A stretch of 64,000 nt of DNA, from assembly GCA_900073065.1 (NCBI GenBank), contig FJOG01000014.1:608803-672802 (forward strand), read 5' to 3'. The position numbers and the translations under genes are program-made. The notes under the pieces were generated by a model. That model was not told where the DNA came from. It did not search any database and was given only the letters and a program-made list of their open reading frames with translations. Positions 47,529 through 60,295 of the stretch are shown here, piece after piece. This stretch comes from Phialocephala subalpina. Taxonomy: Eukaryota > Ascomycota > Leotiomycetes > Helotiales > Mollisiaceae. How positions within the stretch are numbered: the stretch's first letter is position 1; each line of letters starts with the position of its first letter.

Positions 47529-48959
47529 TCAGGATGAAGAGATCATGATCGGCAGACTGTCGAAAATGACTTCGTTGCTCTCGTAGTGAACGACGAAGCC
47601 TCCACCAAGAACTCTTCTCATCGCCTGCAGTCTAAGTAACTTCCACCATTTGTCTATTGTCATGCTCCCCGATTTATGAATGCGGACCGTCATTCTAGAT
47701 CCGTATCTCTTGCCTGTCTCTTGGTCGATCGCTTTCTGATATCTCGGTCCTCTAGATGGGTGTTCAACCGTATTCAGAATATCTGCAAAATTTGTGTGTA
47801 GTGTTTTTCGATCCTTCTTGGCTATGCGTCTCGAGGACTCATTTGCAAGCTGTGAGAGTTTGTGCTCAAGCTGGTTCTTCTGACGATAGACTTCGTAGCG
47901 CTTAACCATGCTGTTATCTATGCTGTAGCCTTCCTCATCCTCTTCATCGCTCGCAGGTCCATCTGCTGCTTCTCGTGCCGTGAAGCTCTTTTCGTACAGC
48001 AACGCGATATTCTCTCCGGCTGCGACTTGGACTGAGGTATCACTACTGTCTAATTGTTCGACAAATGCGTCCATCGCTTCTTCAGTCTTGTCTTCCATGT
48101 CGTCTATTGATGTTGCGAGAAATCCCCAGGCCTCGCAGGCTGCTGCTACGACTTCGCCATTGTCTGCTGCTCCGATGGATTCGCCGTCTGATTCTATGAT
48201 CTCGAGGAAATCATCCATTATCTCCTCGATTTCGGAATCTGAAGCTCCGCCGTAGATTGCTGATGCGCTTAGGGTGTGGATCGCGACTGCCTTTACACTG
48301 ATGGATTCCGAGTCGGTGTATGTGCGTTTGAGGACTTGGAATATCGCATCGTAGACGGTTTCGGAAGGAGTGGTTATGAGGGTCAAAGCAATAGCTGCAG
48401 GAAATTAGTTGGTATTTCGAGGAGTTGAACAGAACTCGACGAACCTCTCAAAGCCAAAGATGTCTCCTTCTCGCTGCTTTCAGACTTAACGCTCTTCATC
48501 AGAGCTGGGAAGATCTCTGATGTTTTGCCCTGCAATTCCTCATAGGCGTAACGGCTCATGAGCATATGAACATATTGCGCCAGGGTCGTTTCTCTGCCCT
48601 GAACACTGCTTCTCTTTCTATCTATGATTTCCTCTATGCGATCGCCAAGGTCCTGCTTCCACGCGTCCGTGGTATCTTCTGGGAGGTCTGCGGCCAGCAT
48701 ATCGTCGATAGAGTTGATACTGGAAGGAAATAAATCAGTTTCTGCCACCCAAACATTCGCAGGCGCGCTGCACTTACGACCAATTCGTGCTGTCACTCAT
48801 GTTCCCTTCTTCTTCGTTGTCTGAGCCATGTCGGCTTACATTGCGACTGTTCGATCGGCTGTTGGCAGCGGAAGATGTTCGTGAAGACCCAAGACGAGCT
48901 TGAGCCTTTTTTGAGACTGTCTTGTGGCTCTCGAGAGCCTGACGCCGTAAATCGTGCAT
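47529..48959 (-). CDS. Interferon-related developmental regulator (IFRD) family protein
   Basis: Exons 48959-48778, 48719-48445 and 48394-47529 (minus) give 440 residues, with both introns (59 and 50 bp) in phase. It starts MHDLRRQALESHKTVSKKAQ, followed by a Ser/Asn/Arg-rich segment. The helical IFRD domain includes INSIDDMLAADLPEDT, GRETTLAQYVHMLMSRYAYE and VAAACEAWGFLATSIDD. The family's C-terminal block is present too: YRQKNQLEHKLSQLANESSR, and PRYQKAIDQ with MTVRIHKSGSMTIDKWWKLL. In animals IFRD proteins act as transcriptional co-regulators, and IFRD2 binds inactive ribosomes. The fungal function is not established here. Confidence 0.9.
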
Positions 48960-49840
48960 GGCGATCTACTTCAAACTGAAATCTACGGCTTCAGTGGAAC
49001 AAAGGTATCGAGTTCAAGTGCTTGCGGGGTATTTCTTTGAGGGCAGGAAAGTGGGTTTTGATTGTTATCGTATCTCGGTCGTAAAGAAATTGTGAGAACT
49101 TGTTGTCGAGAAATAATCCATGGGGTGAGTCATAAGAGTGAATGAACTGTGAGCGGAAGAAGTCCAGATTCGAAGGAGTCCGGATGAAATTAGGCAAGTA
49201 GCAAGATTATTATAGTCGAGAAGGTAATAACGTGGCTGCGTGGTAAAGGTGAAAGGGAATTTTAGCAGGGCCGTGCTATCGGATGATGTAGATCAGCGGA
49301 GACAAGCGGAAGGAAGGCTTGAAGTCCGAGAGAGGTCGAGGATACTCGCAAGTTCACAACGCATGATGCTCAATATATCTTACTGGGGATATTTACATTC
49401 GTATTTGATGTGCTGAGGTGTATTTTACGATGAGTCAATGAGATAAATTCACTACTTATAACAATCCATGGTCTGTTTCGCTACCACTCGGTCGCTCCTG
49501 CTCTTTATCGCTTATCGGCTAGCGTCGTAGCCTGGTGCCCTCTATAACCACATTCCCCTCCTTCTTCCTTCCTCATCCTCATCTCGATCTCGACAAACTA
49601 TCACAACTGTCTACACTTTCGTTCTGCGTGAGCTAACAAGAAGCTCCTCGGTATCCTTCGAGTTCGTCGAGGCCTCGAAGCTCGCCTACTCGGACACAGC
49701 ATCGTGTTTCATCTCGTCTCGCTCGTATCGATTGCGCCCTTACTCACCTCGACCCCGCCTCGACAGCTTCGAACAACTTGGCTGGACCCAACACGATTCA
49801 TATCCTCGAGTACACTTCGTGCATAGCAAGAGCAGTCGAT
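48960..49840. other. Intergenic between divergent genes, 0.9 kb
   Basis: Shared upstream region of the IFRD gene (minus) and the FHA gene (plus). The part just before 49841 is pyrimidine-rich. No other feature seen. Confidence 0.5.
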
Positions 49841-52489
49841 ATGGCTACCCAAGGTATGTCTGCATTCCATCTTTTCTCCTCGTTCAAGAGCAAGGCTGCC
49901 AGAGTCATGATGGCAGCCTGACATCATTTCCCGCAAATGCCACAGACTATTCCCATATTCAAGGTCCAAGGTCGAAGGCCTGTGTGGGAAATTTCTCAAG
50001 CTTCTGCGGTCTGGTTTGACTTGATTTTATCTATCTCATGATGGTTACACCGAATACTTTGCGCCAACAGCCTACTGATATCGAGACAGCCAAAGTCACC
50101 TTTACCGCCTTGCACGGCAACGTCGTCCCTGCAGAACGAATCCTCTTCCTCGAGCCTGGTTCCCCTACTGCTCCGATCGGCAGAGCATCTAAGAGTATCA
50201 GCAAGGGACTTTTCAGTGCCGTCGATAATGCTTGGTTCGACAGCCCCGTCATGTCTCGAGAACATGCTCAGATCACCATGAAGGTAGATGATAAGGTAGG
50301 CATTCCAAGATTCTTTGGATGTACCATGCTGACAGACTTTAGACCATCACCATTCAGGATATCGGTTCAATGCACGGCACCTACTTGAACGATGTCGAAC
50401 TGCCACGTAATGTGTCATCCACCCTTAACAACGGCGATATCGTGGTTTTTGGAGCGGAGGTTAGGCGTGGACCAGAGACTTTCCCAGCGTGTTCTTTTCG
50501 AATCAATTTCGAGTTCACTGAAACAAAGTGAGTGTCATGTACCCTTTCCAGCGTCTTCAAGCAGCAGCTAATGCCTATGGTTGCAGAACTGCCAATACCT
50601 TTGCCTTTCCCGAATCCTCCGACATTGAAGACGCTGAAGGCGAAGACTACGACTTCAGCGAGGATGAGAATATTGGTAGACATCTGCAATCTAGTGAAGA
50701 TGATGTCTCATTCGAGTCTCCATCCCCGAAAGCATCGAAAATCAGTGACGCTATTGACTTAACTCGAGATGATTCCCCAGACGTTTCTATGTCTAATCGA
50801 ATCGACCTCACAGGCGAGACCCCCTCGGAGAGAAATTTGATGGATCTGTTGGCTGGTCGCGCAAATGATATCAATCATGACGCACATCCTATCGCTATTA
50901 GCCTATACGCCGGAAACAAGCCTATTCTTGTAGAGACAGAGGATGAGGAGGGCGGATTCTCATCTGACTCTTCAGAGCAATCAGACGGCGCTTCCATTGA
51001 TTCCGATAGCTCGGAAGACTCTGATGGCTGCTTGGAGCAAGAGCCATCCGACGCTTCAGAGGCTTCAGAAAATGAGTCTGAAGATATGGTTATCGATACA
51101 TACGACATCGAAAGCGTTCATGACTTTTCCGATGTGGACGAAGAAGAGGCTTCCCCTGCGGATAAGATCAGTTGCTTCGCTCAAGCAACCCATGATAACC
51201 CCACCATTCTTCTCTCGGATATCCGGACTAGAACTCAGTTCCCTGAGAGTGTTGCTGAAGACGAAGACGACGACAACGAAAGTGACTTGGGTCTCTCAGA
51301 AGCCGGAGAAGCAGGTATCCAGGCTCTTTTCGACGATGGTCTCCTCGAGAACGATGCTCGTTCAGACTCCGAGAACGAGCCTGATTCCGAACCCGAACAT
51401 GATTCTGAGGCTATGGATATTTCCCTCGTCGAGGATATTGGAAGTGCAGTATCTGCTGCTGCTGCTACGCCAGTGACGACTCTAGCAAGCATCCCTCCCT
51501 TGCGTCTGGCTACAGAACACTCCACATCATATGCCACCCAGCAAGCCTTTACTGGAGACAAACTTGGTCTATCCTATCCCAGTATCCGACAACCAAGTCC
51601 TTCCGACGCTGCTATGGTAAAGAGTGCTATTCCCCAACAACAAAACGGTTATCCAACAGGAGTTTGTGACGTTGGAACCTTTGGAAAATCCACTGCCCAA
51701 ATACTTGGTGACAAAACCGGCAAAAGCGCTTTCTTTGAGGCTCGAGAGGCTAACAAGGCAAAATTCAACGAGGAGGTCAAGAAGCCTCAGCTGAATTTCG
51801 ATGGACCATCAGCAAGCTCGTCGCCATTCAAATTGCCGAGAAACTCAGGTTTCGGTTACTCCTTCACTCCAGCCACTTCTGTCTCAACCGGTAGTCAAAA
51901 TGTTCGTCGTGTAGGATTCGGCTTCGGCAGCGGTTTCGGCAGCAACTCAAAGTTTACATTTCTTCCTAAGCCAGCTTTCCCAACTCGTGAGCCATGCTCA
52001 TTTCTCGACAAGCCCGACGAAGCTCCAGTTCCGGCTCGCACTCCCAGTCCACCACTAGACATGACGAGCGCGTACAGCTTCAGCGTCAGTAAAACGACTG
52101 CCGTCACTCCCACCCAACTCAATTCTCGGGGCATCAAAATCAATGATATCATTGATACTTCTGCAACACCTCAACGCCCTCTCAGACTGAAACGCAAAGC
52201 TGATGAGATCTCGGATGCTACAGACAAGGAGCTCAGAATCTGGGCCAAGTCCTCCTCAGCATCAAAACCCACTAAGATTGCCACTGATATCAAGCCCACC
52301 GAGGATGAAGTTACTGCAGAGACTGTGGCTGCTCAGCCAATTTCTAACAATGCTGTTGTTTCCGAGGGTCGACCAACCAAGAGAATCAGGAAGTTGCTGG
52401 AGAATGTCGGCTATGCTGCTCTTGGAGGAGTCGCTGTTGGCGCTGGCCTGTTCACCGTTCTGGTCGCAACAGCACCAGACCTTCTGTGA
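49841..52489 (+). CDS. FHA-domain protein with acidic region and C-terminal membrane anchor
   Basis: Exons 49841-49853, 50090-50295, 50343-50527 and 50587-52489 give 768 residues, with consistent phases. The FHA domain (residues about 5-135) has the expected phosphothreonine-binding residues: PIGRAS (Gly-Arg), VMSREHAQI (Ser-Arg-x-His), GTYLND and LNNGDIVVFG (Asn-Gly). A long acidic Ser-rich region follows. Then come Phe/Gly-rich VGFGFGSGFGSN near residue 600, a basic RLKRKAD and, at the very end, one hydrophobic segment (VGYAALGGVAVGAGLFTVLV). That makes a tail-anchored protein. The layout recalls SLMAP/PRO45/Far9-type FHA tail-anchored proteins of STRIPAK, but their coiled coils are not evident, so the family is open. 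The tiny first exon (MATQ + 1 base) is the preferred start; an ATG at 50038 is possible. Confidence 0.82.
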
Positions 52490-54794
52490 TATCAAACATG
52501 ATGTCTCAGCTTTTGTGCGCCTGGCGCAAATAATATCCCTCGTCTTGGGGGTCCATCGGGATACATGTTACGGATTGATTTATGGGATCGGTTGTCGTTA
52601 TAGGAATCGGAGTCGTGGGTAGGGTGCTTTGGCAGGCTGGCCAACATACTTTCTTCTTGCATTTCGGCGCTATCAAAGGGCGGCGCAGGACTAAATTTGT
52701 GCAACGGCCTCGATGCTTTCTGCTGGCTCTTGTAGGCCTTAGTGGCAGCAATAAATACTTTCATAGATTGTGCCTGTGGTTTTTGTCTCAAAATCGTACG
52801 ATAACACTCGCAGACGCATAGTGCGTGCTGCGAACATTACTGTCGGCATCCTACGAGGCACTAACAATGCACGGCAAAATGCCGAAGGCACAAGTTGTGC
52901 ATAGACCGACTGGGGCCAACTGCCATGGGCTCAACGGCTCCTCCTAAAAAGAACCTTTGTTGCCTTTGAATTCGTAGCACCACTTGGATTTACAGTCGCC
53001 GTTCTTTGAAGAGGAAGTGGTCTTGCAGAGTCCCACGGATGGCTGCAGCGATACATGTCCCAATCCCACATTTGCCTTTCTTCAGCCTCAGTATTGTCAA
53101 GACCAAGTTTTGAGCAAGTGCTCCTCAAGTTCATTCTAATATATCCCACGTGGTGATGATGCCACCAAGAACCGTCGCGTTGTTGGACGTCACTCCCTCA
53201 TTGTATCCAAGTGGTACCTTGGCGTCGGCGGTGGGTGAATGAGGCTGGTACTAGTTGTTGCCGGGACGACACCTGAGAGATCAAATTCGCATCTCGAGCT
53301 TCTTTTCTCCTGCGTCGATCACAGATGCCTTGGACGAGACCTACGGCCTGACGTCTGATACATCATATTACCCCTATGGCTATAGATTGTGCACACGAGC
53401 AGCACAGCACAAGTGTGCAACGCTAAAGGACCCTAGAAGCACGCCTCGAACGTGGAAGCTTCCACCGTGTGCTTTGGGCTGAGCCTTGTCCCGTTGTAGT
53501 ACCCGTCTCGAGTTGGCATTTTTGAAGCAGGCTATTTTCTTATGCAAATCTCAACTTTATTAGGACACAAGGAATTTTGTGTTTTCAGCTCGAGTGGGCT
53601 GAGCATCAAGAGCGGAAATGCCGCGAGGTCAGTTGCCTTCATTTCTTGGAGCTCAATGTCACCGATGTGAAATCACTTGAACAGTATGGCGATCAACGTG
53701 GGGATCACTCTTTCCGAAACCGAGCACCTTCTTGTTTTGTACGCGAACAACGCATCTTCACTGAAGAAGGTGTGGTATCTGGTGTCTTAGTTTTCAGAGA
53801 GGCCTCTCACGACAGCTTCGCTTCCATGTTGTGTAACGAAGCACTTCGCCTGGTGCCAGCGAATCCACACCTTTTTCTTCAACGTCGCTCCTACCAGAAA
53901 GCTCACACGCACGGCAGCATGCATGTGCCTTGAAGCCATTGAACCATTCTATTGGCACCGCTATTGGGCTGACTGGCGTCCAACCATCTTCAAGATCGTA
54001 GGCGGCGATGATACTCCGATCAATATAGCGTCCCAGTATCAGCAAAAGACGGTACTCAGAACGATTCGTATAGTCGGTACTCAAGTAGACAAGGAGGTCT
54101 TACTTCTTCCCGTCAATTTGGACCCCACGCGAGAAATTGGCCAATGCGGCCCTTTGACGTGCGGTGCTTAGCCTTGTGGAAGCATACAGATGGCTCGCAG
54201 TCACACCGTCGGCCACTACTGCGGTCGTATCTCTCCCATCAATATCGAATTCTGGTACATGATCTGCCTCGGGTTATCTTCCTTTCCGTTCCCTCGGGAC
54301 ACACGGTACCATAGCAGCGGGATGCGGTGGTGCCATCCACGGGTCGAGTATCATATCACCAGACCACTTCAATATGGCTCCTGTATTTCTGACAGCTGGC
54401 GCTCCAATCGTGCACAATGTCAATCTTGAGGATCCGAGGCGGTGTGAGACCACTTGCGGACTTCCTCTGCTGAGAGCTTGAACTACCCAATAACGGAGTC
54501 GACGATGTGTGCTCGTCTTCGAGTCAGCCAAGGTTCCGAGATTAGGTGCTCTTGGTGAGAGAGTGGGAGGAAGAGAAAAGAGTATAAAATCAACCACACT
54601 CCCACGATGAACGAGGTTCTCAAAGTCAGATATACATAGTCAAGACATCTTTCCATCGAAGACGCAAGCCAAAGCTTTACATATTTCCACTTCAAACACG
54701 TCTTCTTTTTGAAGACACGCCTTCGACCTTCAAGCAAACAAGCGCCATCAAGTCCTCGCTTTACCGTTCTACCTATTCGCCACAGCTAGCTACA
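52490..54794. other. Gene-poor stretch 2.3 kb
   Basis: No gene supported. ORFs at 53577-53933 (118 residues) and 53923-54171 (82 residues) on the plus strand and one at 53794-54084 on the minus are mutually overlapping and show no family motif. They could be remnants of a decayed gene. Confidence 0.45.
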
Positions 54795-55153
54795 ATGTCT
54801 AATACCACATACCAACAAGCCTATTGCATCAGCAATTGCGATGAAGGAGTCGTTTATGTGTCCTGTGAATGTGGCACTTACAGGAAGAAAGTTTTACCAA
54901 GCCATCTGTTAAACTTAATTTCCACGTTTTGTGCATACTAGCAACTAACGAGTTCTACAGTCAGGAACCGTGCTCGATCTGCAATGGTGCACTATGCTAC
55001 CGAGCCCCGTGTCCACAAGGCTGCCGACCGTCTACTTCCGTCACTACTTCTTCCCACCACAGCATTCATGGCGGCCACGCCGGTAGTGACAGAAGCAATC
55101 GTCACGGTCATGGCCATAGTCGCCAGAGCCAGGCCTCTAAGACTCGACACTAA
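54795..55153 (+). CDS. Small Cys/His-rich protein, possible zinc-binding (unknown family)
   Basis: Exons 54795-54890 and 54965-55153 give 94 residues. The 74-bp intron has a weak donor (GTTTTA) and an acceptor at AGTCAG; this choice keeps phase 0 and unites the Cys-rich halves. Part one: AYCISNCDEG and VSCECGTYRK. Part two: EPCSICNGALCYRAPCPQGC, then a Ser/His-rich tail (SSHHSIHGGH, HGHGHS). Nine cysteines occur in about 45 residues, many as CxC or CxxC, and there is no signal peptide, so a metal-binding or small zinc-ribbon-like fold is plausible. The acceptor one exon-frame earlier (TACAG) would change the second half. Confidence 0.42.
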
Positions 55154-56782
55154 TGGGTATTTTGCCATTACCTACATGGCGGTGTTGTTTTGGTAGCCGA
55201 GGAGTTCGCAGTAGTGTGATTGGAGTTTGGAAACAGAGGAGTTCGATATCCAGGGTTGGGAGGAATTCTTTCGTTTCTTTCTTGTTTTTCGCCTATCTTT
55301 CACTTCACATTTTACACGTGTATCAGTTCAAGGAATCGCTTACTAGTGCATCATGGCCTCGGGATCGTTTGGGAGTTTTGAGTCGGACAGTATCAGGATC
55401 TGGAGTAGAGAGGCAGGAATCGTGTGGGCAGCCGCGAACAGGACATGGCACATTGGCCTCATTCCCGTCCTATCAATTGTTCCTGCTTTATTCTATATTT
55501 GTAACGGCAATACTGTATCTCTTATCTACTCAGACATGGATGCCCAATATCGAAGAATATCGATTATGCAAAGAACAATCCCATGTCTTCTTTCCTGCAC
55601 TCGTCAGGCTCCAATTAATTCCCTGCTTTTGCAAAATCCCCAACTTGCATCTCATTAGTGCTGGAAACACAACACTTACACGTGCATGCTAATTTCGCAC
55701 GCAGAGAGATCCAGCATGGCGGCCTCGTAGCACAGAATGCAACACCAGCCTTCCTTCCATATTCCCAGCCAGGATGGGAAGCACACCGCAGCGGGATCTA
55801 GGTTTTCCCTTTTCCCCTTAGGTCCGTTGGTAGGTAATATCGCAACTACCTTATCACGTATGATATGACGGTATCAAAACTTCCGTTCAATCCAATCCTA
55901 GAAATAGATGCCCTATCTTTCCTGCCGCATGACACCTCTTTCAGAGCCTCTGATTCGATTCCAGTGCCCAAGGTACCACGACGTCCGTTTTGAACAACGG
56001 TACCGAGGGCTGTAATGCTGGCCTGGAAATCTCTTTTGTTTTTCCTGCTCATTGGATAGGTATTGTCTTCATGACGGGTTGATTTCCAATGTTCTACGAG
56101 GGGATTTTGTTGTGTCACGTGGTACAGATGATGAGATCCAGCAGCCCTCGACCCCTCCTTAGATCATATCTGCTTTTTCCAACCCGAGGAGATAACCTGG
56201 CGTGCAGATGACCGATCTCTATCCCAGCACGGGATATTTACCTGTATGTTGTGCTCCGGTGGGAGACGGTCATTGACGACTGTTGTTGGAGTTTAGGCGA
56301 TGCGTTTTCAGGGGCATGCCTCCTATGATGAACATCATGAACGTCGTGACCTGTCTTCGGAGGAATCCCCGCCACCCCGTGGGGGTGAGAACTCGAGAGC
56401 AGAAGAGAATGACTACTCGGTATAAAAGAAGTAACACGGTGGCAAAGCCGATCTGAACCGTATTTGAAAGAGTGGTTGCTTTACGCTGATGATCACCGAG
56501 AAGAGGAGGGAAATTGCGGGATGTAGCGATACTTTAGTAAGTAAACTGCACCACGTGCTCCCGAAATCGGTAAGCTGAGATCTATTGCGTGCTCAATCGA
56601 TTGAGCGAGAGTTTGGCGAGCGGACAAGCGGTTAATCCTTGCATGCAATAGGGGGGTTGATTCCTCACCGCATCCACGGAAAGGACTACCCCCAACTTCT
56701 TGTTTGTTTCGGAATTGCGTCGAGCTCATGAAGTTCGATTTGAATCATGAGAGCTGAACACGATCAAGGATCGTCCCGAATC
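55154..56782. other. Gene-poor stretch 1.6 kb
   Basis: Short ORFs only, such as 55333-55658, which has a hydrophobic patch but no motif. I see nothing else I can support. Confidence 0.45.
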
Positions 56783-59700
56783 TTACATGAGGCACCAATC
56801 TGTCTCTGACTTCATCCATTCCGCTTGACATGGCTCTCTGCTTCCGTGCTCTAGTTCTCCTGCGGTCCATGGGTGTGTTGGGAATTTGTGGAAAGTCGTT
56901 CCTTCTCGTACAACACTTACAAGATTCAGAAATTCCGCAAAGATTATCCCGCTCTCATCCCGTTCGATCGAGACTAAGCCTGCTCTTGAACCGTCGAACA
57001 AGTGTTGGTCATCTACTTGCTGTGAAGGCAACCTGCGGTTTGTCAGAGTGGGATGTCCAAGACAGCACAACTTCTGATCTCCCCAAAGGTGTCTATCATG
57101 AAGCTGGACATTCAAGCCTAAGAGAGAGTTCTGTGGATGCATGCTCGGGCTGACCATGTCAACTGACATGATAGCGGGATATCTTCTTCAATTTGGGAAG
57201 TGTTCTGCAAACATTCAAACCAAGAAATGTTGAGTAACATTCAAGAAAAATGACTTACTCGATGACGAGTGCCAAGTTGGTTCTCCTATGAAGCTCAAGG
57301 TCATCCCAAGGAGGATTACTCTTGACTGGACTTTTCTTGACGTAGTACTTGTAACCATCAAGTATACACGGCATGATAGCTTCGGTGATCTTGCCCGGAA
57401 GAGGTGTAATGGTGAAGCAGGAAAATGATGGCAATCTGATGCGAAATCCACCATCAGTGACAATTCCTGTTTCTTTCATTCGCATGCCAACACTTTGGCA
57501 AGAAAGGAATGTTGAAGGTGCCCAGCGAAAGCCTTTTTCTCGAAGTCGAGGACCTGGGACAAATAGAATGGAGACAGGCATCGTGTCTTTGTGCAATTTC
57601 CAAAAAATCTTCATGCGATCAGAAATCGGGGTCTGTTCCGTTGTTAGCTTTGATCGACAACAATTCAGTTCTGGAAAGAAAGCTTTGAGGCAGGTCGAGG
57701 AACTACCTACTTCCATCAATTCCTCCATATCAAAATCCATCAAAATAGCACCACAGATCGCCTGATCAGACTCGACGGTCACAGCTCGATCAGCTATCAT
57801 GAGCTTCCACAAGAAATCCATCAAGCCATCTCCTTGCTGCATATGACTGTACATATGAAACGTCGTGTCGCAATCCCAGCCAATTGTATTGTAGTAGTTG
57901 ATTTCCAGATCCTTCCTTCTTACCATCCAGTTGAGAGACGAAGTCATGAACATATGACAACGCTCCTTGAACTGGTATATTAATCTCTTGGCTAGAACTG
58001 CTTCTTGCAAGGTCCATAGACGGCGTATCCACCGCGAACATCGTATCCGCATGTTGAGCTCTTCGTAGCTTGCTTCTGCTGTGGAGGCCATTAGGTCGGC
58101 GTCGAATACCAGGACTCGCTCCGCATGCGTGTAGACTTCTCGCATCTGCATTACTACCAATTGTCAACTCTGATGTCCAATTTAGCGGTCTGCCAGTTGG
58201 GCACCGCAGAGGTCATCGTGTTGTCCAAGACCGAACAGGACACTGTCAGGCACAAAATCTCCTTCCTTGGCACGCACAACCAACGAGAACCATAATCTCT
58301 GTTCACGACTCGATCACCGCTGGTAGAGAAACAGAAGAGACTCACTTGCTCTGGCATGGATATGCTCTGGGCCACGCGGCACGCAGAGTGTGTCCATCCA
58401 AAAGAAGACTCTCTCGTCATGTCTTTCGTGTCGATAAAATTTGACATTCTCAGGATCCTGCCATGTGAGGTCGAAGTCGGGCATCTCATAACTTGCTGCG
58501 ATGGCAGAAACGAGCTTTTTCACGCGACAAAGTGGTAGAGAATTCTATTAAACACGCACAGTCAGTCAAAAATCTCTATGGGAAACGCCTTTGGCTTGAT
58601 GTTAGAGTATGTCTGAAGGCGATTCAAAGCGTTCGCGAGGCATAATCAAAACTTGATGGAATAGGCTGATGACTTGAGTTCTGGGTGCGATTTCAAGGCA
58701 ATGGAGACTGGCGAAGAAATGATGGCAAGGGAGAATCTGAGAAGAGGGGGGGGGGGCTTATACTCAGGCTAGTGAAGAAGGCTCCTTCTCAAAAATGTTA
58801 AGCGGACACCATACTTCGTCTTCGTCTCTATTCAAGAGGAAGGAGTGATGTGAGGTAGTGAAGGCTCATTCCGCTCTTTGAGAAGGAGCGTCGACGTTAG
58901 CGTGACTGCAAGGCCCCCTTCGGATTCTTCGTCTTATCATTCCTTCGTTTCTCACTTGCTCTCAAATTTCACTTCGAGATGCAACAAACTTCAATCCGAA
59001 GCTTCCATTGAGTCAATGCTCCCGCAGTTCTTTCACTTGAGTCTTCTCTTCGTCCTTGCTCTATATTACTTCAACCTCATTCGACACACGCAAGTTGCTT
59101 GTGTCTGCGTCGACAGAAATGGAAGTTACGAACATGTTACGTACCGAGTCAGGATTCCCCCAACCATCAGTCCATCTGCGTGTCATTTTGTTAGCGGATG
59201 AATGCCACGCGAGACCGACATCCAACTTACACATGAGACATTGCTGTGTATTCCAAGCTCGGCTCGGATGTTGACGAGATGACTTCCAAGGTAGGTTCTC
59301 CATTTTCTTCAACCTAGATATGTTTAGCACTTTGATCTGACTATCCCAAATTGTGAGAGGCTCTATGAAACCGCTAGACTTGGAGATGCACCTACTAATT
59401 GTAGGATAGGAATTTCATGCTCGGTAATGATCTGATGCAACTTTGTTGTGTCCACGCTCAACACTTTGCACTGGCAATCCTCCGTCTCGTGGGCAAGCTT
59501 CAATGACTGAAGCTGGGCAATGCCCTTACAGTCCTTATCATCTTTGGTACAACTACTATGATCAATCTTCCTCGGCGATGGACCGAGCAGACTGACATAA
59601 TATTGGCCTACAACATTACAACCGGCTCGAATCTGCTCTATGACAATTGGACACCAGCCTTGGTTGATCATGCGATCAGTGAGAAACGAGTTGCGTGTAA

Positions 59701-60295
59701 GTCTAAAGTGAAGTCCTCTCTCCCACGGTGCTTGGTTCCTGTACGCAAGTTGTCCGGCCGCATTGCTCATCAGAAGCTGAGTAGCTCCGACTTGTAGAGT
59801 GATTGCAAGCACTTGGATGCTCAACGCGATCTCAGGCGGCAGAGGGTTCGCTGCCAATCTAGACAGCTCCTCCCACACACGATATTCCAGATTCAAACAA
59901 TCGGCAAGGCCTTGATTTCGCTTCTGAACATACTTATCAGTGTAGTCAGGATGGGATCTTTCTGCTACGATGTCCTGATGAATGGTATGCAAGATCCCAG
60001 GAAGCTTCTCGGTCGTAACCCATCTCTGTCCTCCATCATCAGTGCGCACGAATTCTTCCAAGTTTACCTTCACACCAAGGAACTCGTGGATGAAGCCAAA
60101 GTACAACCAGACCTGAAGGAACGACGCGATTGCATCTACCGAGTGTCCTTGAAGGTCGCCTTGGAGCAGACGATCGAGGTCGAATCCTCTTCGAGCAGGA
60201 TACGAAGCGAATTCAAGCCCGTCATACTCGCGATCTCCCATATACGGAACGAAGATAGGATCATGAGGTTTTGTGACTGGCGGCAGGTGTTCCAT
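56783..60295 (-). CDS. HET-domain (heterokaryon incompatibility) protein, long intron, 3' end tentative
   Basis: Minus-strand exons: 60295-59396, 59313-59231, 59175-59145, 58544-58346 and 58153-57259, then a last exon that is unsettled. Residues 1-300 form the N-terminal region found before many HET domains (MEHLPPVTKPHDPIFVPYMG, CQCKVLSVDTTKLHQII). The HET motifs follow in order: SLEYTAMSHVWTDGWGNP, NSLPLCRVKKL, FFWMDTLCVPRG, QMREVYTHAERVLVFDADL and WIRRLWTLQEAVLAKRL. Exon 5 either runs to a stop at 57255 or, more likely, splices at GTAAGT (57258). A TTTGCAG acceptor gives a short end at 57159. A GAAG acceptor near 57183 gives about 835 residues ending at 56783 and adds AGLVSIERDESGIIFAEF, which looks like the usual C-terminus of such proteins. 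HET proteins trigger non-self recognition and cell death after fusion of unlike hyphae. Confidence 0.83.
58545..59144 (-). other. Unusual 600-bp intron in the HET-domain gene
   Basis: The intron lies between exon 3 (ending WGNPDS) and exon 4 (starting NSLPLC), a junction that preserves the normal HET spacing. The donor is GTACGT (59144) and the acceptor TTTAATAG (58545). It contains an 11-G tract (58746-58756) and an exact 13-bp inverted repeat (GCTCCTTCTCAAA at 58781-58793 with its complement at 58877-58889). Long CT-rich stretches make the inside look like a promoter/leader. Confidence 0.6.
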
